Assembly (NCBI GenBank): GCA_021791995.1
Contig: JAJYVN010000081.1
Location: 1-10,987 of the forward strand
Direction of reading: 5' to 3'
DNA: 10,987 bases
Origin: Bacillota bacterium
Lineage (GTDB): Bacteria > Bacillota > Sulfobacillia > RBS10-35 > JAJYVN01
Positions 7,342 to 10,987 of this stretch are shown here, one piece after another. The notes below the pieces were generated by a model. That model saw only the letters and a list, made by a program, of their open reading frames with translations, did not search any database and was not told the DNA's origin. Each line of letters starts with the position of its first letter. Position 1 is the stretch's first letter. Both the position numbers and the translations under genes were made by a program.

Positions 7342-8745
7342 TCAGGACAGGGACGGGAACCGGTGTGCAACCCACCGTCGCAACGAATACACCGTCGGAT
7401 CCGGTCCCTCCGTGAGCGGACACGGGGTTGGGTGGCCAAGTACCACCTCCAACCGGGATCGTGCCTGGGCAATAACTTCCGGACGGGTCGGTGCCAGATT
7501 AAGCTTTTCCTGCGGATCGGCCTGCAGGTCAAACACCTCCGGCCTCTCGTCCTCAGCCGTGTACGTGAGGCACACGTTGTACCACTCATCCCGGATGGAA
7601 GCCCGTCGACCCCACCCTGTGACCACGTGATCGCGCAGCACGGAACGGCTTCCCGTGATCAGATCCCAAAAGTTTTCCCCGTCCAACCGTTCGTGCGCCA
7701 CACCCAACAGGTCGAGGAGTGTGGGCGCGAGGTCGTGCCCCTGTACGAACCCGCGGACAGTCTGGCCAGCACCCATGCCCTTTGGATGCAGGACAACGAG
7801 ATTCAACTGCGTGTTATAGGGGTGCAGATGTGCCTCGCTCTTGCGAAACCGGCCATCATCCCAAAGTTCGGTGCCATGGTCTGAGACAATGGCGACCAGC
7901 GTGTCTTCGCGCAAGCCCAGACACTCCAGCCGTTCCAGGAGACTTCCCAGAAGCCGGTCGACAAACGTCACCTCCCCGTAATACAGCGCGGCCGTGCGCG
8001 CCTTTTCTGCCTCGCTGATCCCTTCGAAGCTCTGAGGAAAGATGTAGTCGCGTACGCCGTCGGCCTGAAAGTAGCGGTCCGCATACCCCGGGGGAGGATC
8101 CCATGGTTCATGGGGATCGAAACTATCCACCCACAGGAAGAACGGCTGATTGTCGCGGTTATCCGCGAGCCATCGCTCCGCTACGCGAAACACTTGGGCC
8201 GCCGTCCAGTCCTCCTCGCTGCGACGACCGCGATTGTTCAGTAGGTACTGATACATGACGGCATGTCGCTTGGGATCGACCACTTGACCGGGAGGCAGGT
8301 GGTCCGCAAGTGCACGTTCCGGGAGGAACCCCGCGCGGTATGGATCAGACTCCTGCCCCCGGATGAACTCCCAGGAAAGAAATCCCCGGGTGAAGTTCAT
8401 GGTGGGTTTGAAGATATGGTAGGTGTCCGCGACCAGTCCCGTCGCGTACCCGACGTCCACCAACCGCTCGGCCAAGGTTGGCTGCTCCGGGGGAATCTTG
8501 TGCCAACCTGTCGCGCCGTTCCCTCCCAGCCCTTTCGTGTCCACTTGAAACCGCCACGGGAAGCTGCGCCGCCCAGTGAAAAAGGTGCGGCGCGTTTGTA
8601 CCGTGGGCTGGGCTTCCCCAAAGGCGTGAGTGAAGCGCGTCCCTTCCGTGACGTAATGTCGCAGGTGCGGCATTTGAACGTCGGAACGATCCAACAAGTC
8701 CGCGCGCAGCGTATCGATGCAAACGACCAGAAGGTTCAACGCCAT
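7342..8745 (-). CDS. Sulfatase-like hydrolase C (alkaline phosphatase superfamily, Thr at the nucleophile position)
   Basis: A 467-residue paralogue of protein A. Matching blocks include the metal strand LLVVCIDTLRAD (D11), T48-V-Q-T-R52 in place of Cys-x-Pro-x-Arg, TGRRSFPW (57-64), GWHKIPPEQ (90-98), GLVADTYHIFKPTMNF (103-118), RGQES (129-133), WVDSFDPHEPWDPP (205-218), SDHG (D289, H290), K302 and HLHPYNTQLN (306-315). The formylglycine Cys/Ser and the motif Pro are missing, and the GK.H lysine is replaced within ADTYH, exactly as in A, while the metal ligands remain. A hydrolase using Thr as nucleophile is the simplest reading. The substrate is unknown and sulfate is doubtful. I chose the ATG at 8745 because AAAGGA lies 5 bases upstream and the first strand follows at once. 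The frame remains open upstream through 9102, so an extended form cannot be excluded. Confidence 0.9.
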   Translation of the reverse strand: MALNLLVVCIDTLRADLLDRSDVQMPHLRHYVTEGTRFTHAFGEAQPTVQTRRTFFTGRRSFPWRFQVDTKGLGGNGATGWHKIPPEQPTLAERLVDVGYATGLVADTYHIFKPTMNFTRGFLSWEFIRGQESDPYRAGFLPERALADHLPPGQVVDPKRHAVMYQYLLNNRGRRSEEDWTAAQVFRVAERWLADNRDNQPFFLWVDSFDPHEPWDPPPGYADRYFQADGVRDYIFPQSFEGISEAEKARTAALYYGEVTFVDRLLGSLLERLECLGLREDTLVAIVSDHGTELWDDGRFRKSEAHLHPYNTQLNLVVLHPKGMGAGQTVRGFVQGHDLAPTLLDLLGVAHERLDGENFWDLITGSRSVLRDHVVTGWGRRASIRDEWYNVCLTYTAEDERPEVFDLQADPQEKLNLAPTRPEVIAQARSRLEVVLGHPTPCPLTEGPDPTVYSLRRWVAHRFPSLS

Positions 8746-8925
8746 CGCCGTCCTTTCGGCGCCCGTCACCAGCGTCTGAACGGTCGGACACGTGGCCCTG
8801 GCTGCCACGTCAGCGGCTGGCGCTGTCCCCCGAAGCTGGTTCGGTCGGCCGTAACCGGGCCGACTGCCGCTCGCCTCCGCGTTGAATTCCGTGCGCCCCG
8901 AGCGCCGCGTTCCCCCGCATTCGGT
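8746..8925. other. Non-coding part of the gap upstream of gene C
   Basis: This is the downstream part of a 368-base gap between the aldo/keto reductase and gene C. In the frame of gene C it has no stop codon, but by my hand count about three quarters of second codon positions are G or C, unlike the neighbouring genes. It therefore looks like spacer rather than protein. I see no clear promoter or terminator here. Confidence 0.4.
8751..8756 (-). promoter_or_regulatory. Possible Shine-Dalgarno of sulfatase-like gene C
   Basis: AAAGGA on the minus strand, 5 bases before the ATG at 8745. It is weaker and closer than the other ribosome binding sites in this cluster, so the start of gene C is the least certain here. 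Confidence 0.4.
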
Positions 8926-9102
8926 CCTCCCCAAGCTCTCGAAGTCCCGCCCGAGCAGGTTCAGCGTGTCCGCCCTTTTGATCCCGCAATCGGTTGCGTG
9001 CTGGACCAACAACTGCGGCCCCGGTTCGCACGGCGGTCCCAAGTATCCGCCAGGAACTCGATTGGTCGGGAGCACAAGCCGATGGATCCCGACCAATTTC
9101 AC
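8926..9102 (-). other. Coding-like stretch with GTG start directly after the aldo/keto reductase, possible gene remnant
   Basis: The aldo/keto reductase TGA (9114-9116) is immediately followed by GGAGAG and, 5 bases later, a GTG at 9102. From there about 59 codons read as a plausible protein beginning MKLVGIHRLVLPTNR. By my hand count G+C is roughly 61% at first, 47% at second and 78% at third positions, the normal coding pattern for this DNA. Past about 8925 the pattern disappears while the frame stays open into gene C. This could be the 5' remnant of a deleted gene, a real N-terminal extension of C, or chance. I do not recognise the family. Confidence 0.3.
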
Positions 9103-9113
9103 GGTTACTCTCC

Positions 9114-10070
9114 TCAGAGCCCCTGTTCCTTCGGACAAACCTGATCAATCCGCTCGAGGATTCCGGCATCCATCGGAATGTCCAAGGCCCCAAGATTGTC
9201 GCTGAAGTGTTCCATCGTGCGCGGTCCAATGATGGGTGCAGTGATCCCGGGTTGCGCCACGTTCCAAGCGAGCGCCAACTGGGAAAGGGTGCAATTCAGT
9301 TCTTGGCTGAGGGGGATCAGCGCCTCGACCGCCTCCAGTCTCCTCCGAACACTCGGATCATCAGGCTTCTCCGTCAGCTGTTTCAGGTGACGCCCGATCT
9401 CCGGGAGGGGCTGTTCCGCGCGGTACTTCCCCGTGAGCCATCCCCCGGCGAGCGGACTCCACGGTATGACCGCTATGTTGTAGTCGCGGCATACGGGCAA
9501 GACGTCGCGCTCAATCCGGCGCTCAAACAGACTGTACGGTGGCTGCTCACAGACAAAGCGCGTGAAGTGCCGACTGTCAGCAACCCACAACGCCTCGACG
9601 AGCTGCCATGCGGCAAACGTGGATGTACCGATGTACCGAACCTTGCCGGAACGTACCAAGTCGTTGAGCGCATCAAGTGTTTCATCGATTGGGGTATCAG
9701 GCTGTGGTCGGTGAATCTGGTAGAGGTCGATGTAATCCGTGTTGAGGCGCCGCAAGCTTGCGTCGACCTGCTGGAAGATGTGCTGGCGGTGGTTGCCGTG
9801 GTCGTTCGGCCCGTCCCCCATCTTGCCGTGCACCTTGGTGGCGAGGATAACCCTTTCGCGTCGACCATCCGCCAAAGCCTTGCCAACGATGGTTTCGGAG
9901 ACGCCGCGGCTATAAACGTTCGCTGTATCCAGGAAGTTGATGCCGGCGTCGAGTGCTGCGTGAATAATCCGAATGGCGTCCTCCTCATTGGTGCGGTTAC
10001 CAAAATTCATACAGCCGAGACAGAGCGGTGATACCCGGACCCCGGTGCGTCCCAAGAGGCGATACTGCAT
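9114..10070 (-). CDS. Aldo/keto reductase
   Basis: A 318-residue NADPH-dependent oxidoreductase of the aldo/keto reductase superfamily, of normal length and probably cytoplasmic. The catalytic tetrad is visible: D48 and Y53 in FLDTANVYSRG, K79 in ILATKVHGK, and H120 in DLYQIHRPQPD. The start MQYRLLGRTGVRVSPLCLG and the late segments YIGTSTFAAWQ (147-157), VIPWSPLAGGWLTGKYR (201-217) and APIIGPRTMEH (278-288) are also typical. It resembles the broad group of AKRs that reduce aldehydes or keto-sugars, some of which act on sugars in the oxidative direction. AAGGGAGG lies 9 bases before the ATG at 10070, deciding against longer in-frame starts. It lies between the ArsR gene (113 bases upstream) and the sulfatase-like genes. 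A role in fucose or keto-sugar redox is inferred from context only. Confidence 0.93.
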   Translation of the reverse strand: MQYRLLGRTGVRVSPLCLGCMNFGNRTNEEDAIRIIHAALDAGINFLDTANVYSRGVSETIVGKALADGRRERVILATKVHGKMGDGPNDHGNHRQHIFQQVDASLRRLNTDYIDLYQIHRPQPDTPIDETLDALNDLVRSGKVRYIGTSTFAAWQLVEALWVADSRHFTRFVCEQPPYSLFERRIERDVLPVCRDYNIAVIPWSPLAGGWLTGKYRAEQPLPEIGRHLKQLTEKPDDPSVRRRLEAVEALIPLSQELNCTLSQLALAWNVAQPGITAPIIGPRTMEHFSDNLGALDIPMDAGILERIDQVCPKEQGL

Positions 10071-10183
10071 ATGCGAAAGCCTCCCTTGCTCGCGGGTTGC
10101 CACGAGCCGCGCGACAAGCGATGGTCGCATGTATATGTTTTGATCCACAGCTCGCCGTTCCTGCTCGTCCGGGGGCAACCGCG
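10071..10183. other. Short gap between the ArsR gene and the aldo/keto reductase
   Basis: This 113-base gap contains an AT-rich near-palindrome CATGTATATG (10128-10137) in otherwise GC-rich DNA. It could be an internal promoter or an ArsR operator for the downstream genes. I see no convincing -35 element at proper spacing, so this is weak. Confidence 0.25.
10080..10087 (-). promoter_or_regulatory. Shine-Dalgarno deciding the aldo/keto reductase start
   Basis: AAGGGAGG on the minus strand, 9 bases before the ATG at 10070. It excludes the long upstream in-frame readings, which overlap the ArsR gene. Confidence 0.7.
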
Positions 10184-10540
10184 CTAATCTTGCGAAAGTT
10201 CTTGGGCCACGAGCGCCAACGCACCGCCGTTCAACCACAGGGCTTCGAGCCCGAGGCGCCGAAAGGTCCCCATCCGGACGGAGTAGGAGACGAGTTGTCC
10301 ATCCTTGCGACAGCACACAAGTCCCGCCACCTTTAGGATTTTCAGGTGGTGGGAGACCAGTGGTTGACTGATGCCCAGCCGTTCCGTCAGATCATATACA
10401 TAGCGCGGCTGGTCGCGAAGCAGGCAAAGGATCCGCAGGCGCGTTTCATCCGCCAAAGCACGCATCGCCTCCGAGAGCGCAACGAGGCCGCTGTCGTGTG
10501 TGACCGACTCCGCGTCCTGCCCTTGGGTCGTCGTATCCAC
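10184..10540 (-). CDS. ArsR-family winged-helix transcriptional repressor
   Basis: A 118-residue ArsR/SmtB-type regulator. The core shows ALADETRLRILCLL (28-41), the helix-turn-helix VYDLTERLGISQPLVSHHLKIL (48-69) and the wing GLVCCRKDGQLVSYSV (73-88). Proteins of this type bind operator DNA as dimers and release it on binding a metal or other signal. The classic arsenic/cadmium motif ELCVCDL appears here as PRYVYDL, with both cysteines replaced by Tyr, so that metal site is absent. The remaining cysteines are C39, C76 and C77. I chose the GTG at 10540 because AAGGGAG lies 6 bases upstream and the longer ATG reading from 10615 adds an Arg-rich, unconserved-looking tail. Being first in the leftward cluster, it probably autoregulates and controls the downstream genes; the inducer is unknown. 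Confidence 0.88.
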   Translation of the reverse strand: MDTTTQGQDAESVTHDSGLVALSEAMRALADETRLRILCLLRDQPRYVYDLTERLGISQPLVSHHLKILKVAGLVCCRKDGQLVSYSVRMGTFRRLGLEALWLNGGALALVAQELSQD

Positions 10541-10546
10541 AAGCGT

Positions 10547-10553
10547 CTCCCTT
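10547..10553 (-). promoter_or_regulatory. Shine-Dalgarno deciding the GTG start of the ArsR gene
   Basis: AAGGGAG on the minus strand, 6 bases before the GTG at 10540. The alternative ATG at 10615 has no comparable site. Confidence 0.6.
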
Positions 10554-10631
10554 CCCGTTCCCCGCACTGGCCCTCGCCGCCGCGCCCGACGGGGATTGGC
10601 ACGGCGGTCCGGCATTCTTACAAGCGATCAC

Positions 10632-10645
10632 CCGGCTGAAGCCGG
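10632..10645 (-). other. Hairpin in the presumed 5' leader of the ArsR gene
   Basis: CCGGC (10632-10636) and GCCGG (10641-10645) are perfect inverted repeats around a four-base loop, TTCA on the minus strand. With the candidate promoter further upstream, this would fold in the mRNA leader about 90 bases before the GTG. It has no T-tract, so it is not a standard terminator. Confidence 0.35.
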
Positions 10646-10669
10646 TTCATCTCGGCAATGCACCGGCTT

Positions 10670-10706
10670 GGGGGCCAGTCCCTTCCACAGAATTCGGAAG
10701 GCCCCC
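10670..10706 (-). repeat. Seven-base inverted repeat in the leader region
   Basis: GGGGGCC (10670-10676) and GGCCCCC (10700-10706) are perfect complements with a 23-base spacer, and an inner TTCC/GGAA pair can extend the fold with a bulge. It could be a leader hairpin or a protein-binding site. Confidence 0.35.
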
Positions 10707-10724
10707 TTGGGGAGGGACGGATCA

Positions 10725-10766
10725 CGCATGCGCCCGTCCGCCCTCCTCGAGTCGGTTTCGCATGCG
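10725..10766. repeat. Two identical palindromes CGCATGCG, 34 bases apart
   Basis: CGCATGCG occurs at 10725-10732 and again at 10759-10766, each a perfect eight-base palindrome. The shared core extends to ACGCATGCG in inverted orientation. The second copy lies beside the candidate -10 element. The arrangement is compatible with a dimeric regulator operator, plausibly for the adjacent ArsR protein, but ArsR operators are usually longer. Confidence 0.35.
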
Positions 10767-10771
10767 TCGAT

Positions 10772-10777
10772 AGTATA
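10772..10777 (-). promoter_or_regulatory. Candidate -10 element for the leftward cluster
   Basis: TATACT on the minus strand inside an AT-rich patch, the best -10 match in this upstream region. A CCGACA that could serve as a poor -35 lies 15 bases further upstream. If used, transcription would start near 10765 and give a leader of about 220 bases before the ArsR GTG. Confidence 0.3.
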
Positions 10778-10987
10778 GTAAAGAACACCCCGTGTCGGGT
10801 AGCAATGGGCGCCGATGGAACGCAACTGAAGAGCTGGAGGTTCCCCTTCCGTCGAAGAGCCGACCGAATTGGAGCCCTGGGCAGTCCGGAGCAGGGAACA
10901 GCATACGATACCTAGGGCTGCCCTTTGCCCACAAGTGAGGGCTGGACAAACGGCACCGTAGCGGTTAACGTGTGGGCATGACAATAA

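Larger units (their letters stand above)
10541..10987. other. Upstream non-coding region of the cluster
   Basis: This 447-base region precedes the regulator gene. It contains the ribosome binding site, two hairpins, two CGCATGCG octamers and a candidate -10 element, listed separately. Toward the window edge, TGCCCACA (10926-10933) and TGTGGGCA (10971-10978) form an eight-base inverted repeat with a 37-base spacer, of unknown meaning. I see no convincing protein or known RNA gene. Confidence 0.5.

Noticed and set aside
8994..10031. Forward-strand open reading frame of 345 codons opposite the aldo/keto reductase
   Set aside because: Antisense shadow of a gene with an intact catalytic tetrad; the translation looks non-protein.
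10128..10400. Similar ATGTATATG...GATC words in the ArsR coding region (about 10388-10400) and the downstream gap
   Set aside because: One copy is explained by codons for RYVYDL in the helix-turn-helix region; two loose matches are not enough to claim a repeat or operator.
10628..10984. Minus-strand open reading frame of 118 codons upstream of the ArsR gene
   Set aside because: Cys- and Ser-rich translation without domain features, no good ribosome binding site, and it covers the candidate promoter and hairpins.

Overview
The window is about 60% GC and encodes eight leftward genes. Their codons favour G or C in third position and each start has a recognisable Shine-Dalgarno sequence. There are no rRNA, tRNA, CRISPR, transposase or phage features. 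The gene mix is several sulfatase-family enzymes, a GH29 fucosidase, a Gfo/Idh/MocA oxidoreductase and a xylose-isomerase-like TIM barrel, with no SusC/SusD pair. It resembles the sugar-degrading accessory regions of environmental phyla such as Planctomycetota, Lentisphaerota, Armatimonadota, Latescibacterota or Poribacteria. This phylum guess is an inference from gene content; no marker gene is present.

Layout in transcription order, right to left. A non-coding region (10541-10987) holds a candidate promoter, two identical palindromic octamers and hairpins. An ArsR-type repressor follows (10540-10184), then an aldo/keto reductase (10070-9114). The 368-base gap after it begins with a short coding-like stretch. 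Next come sulfatase-like protein C (8745-7342), a canonical formylglycine-type sulfatase B (7233-5785), and a 298-base gap. The last four are a TIM-barrel isomerase/epimerase-like protein (5486-4611), a Gfo/Idh/MocA oxidoreductase (4593-3598), a GH29 alpha-L-fucosidase (3412-1697) and sulfatase-like protein A (1649-195). The final 194 bases show no gene.

The likely common job is dismantling a sulfated, fucose-containing glycan or glycoside. Sulfatase B would remove sulfate and the GH29 enzyme terminal fucose. The NAD-dependent oxidoreductase, TIM-barrel enzyme and aldo/keto reductase would oxidise, isomerise or eliminate the sugars. None of the hydrolases has a visible signal peptide, so the chemistry appears cytoplasmic and would act on imported small substrates. 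No transporter is encoded here.

The most unusual point is the related pair A and C. They have the sulfatase fold signatures but Thr where sulfatases carry the Cys or Ser that becomes formylglycine, and Gln where the motif has Pro. The true sulfatase B lies in the same cluster and serves as an internal control. A and C probably use a Thr nucleophile, possibly on phosphate or phosphonate esters, or have lost sulfatase activity. The second point is the oxidoreductase/TIM-barrel pair, which could be an oxidation-elimination deglycosylation module rather than simple sugar catabolism.
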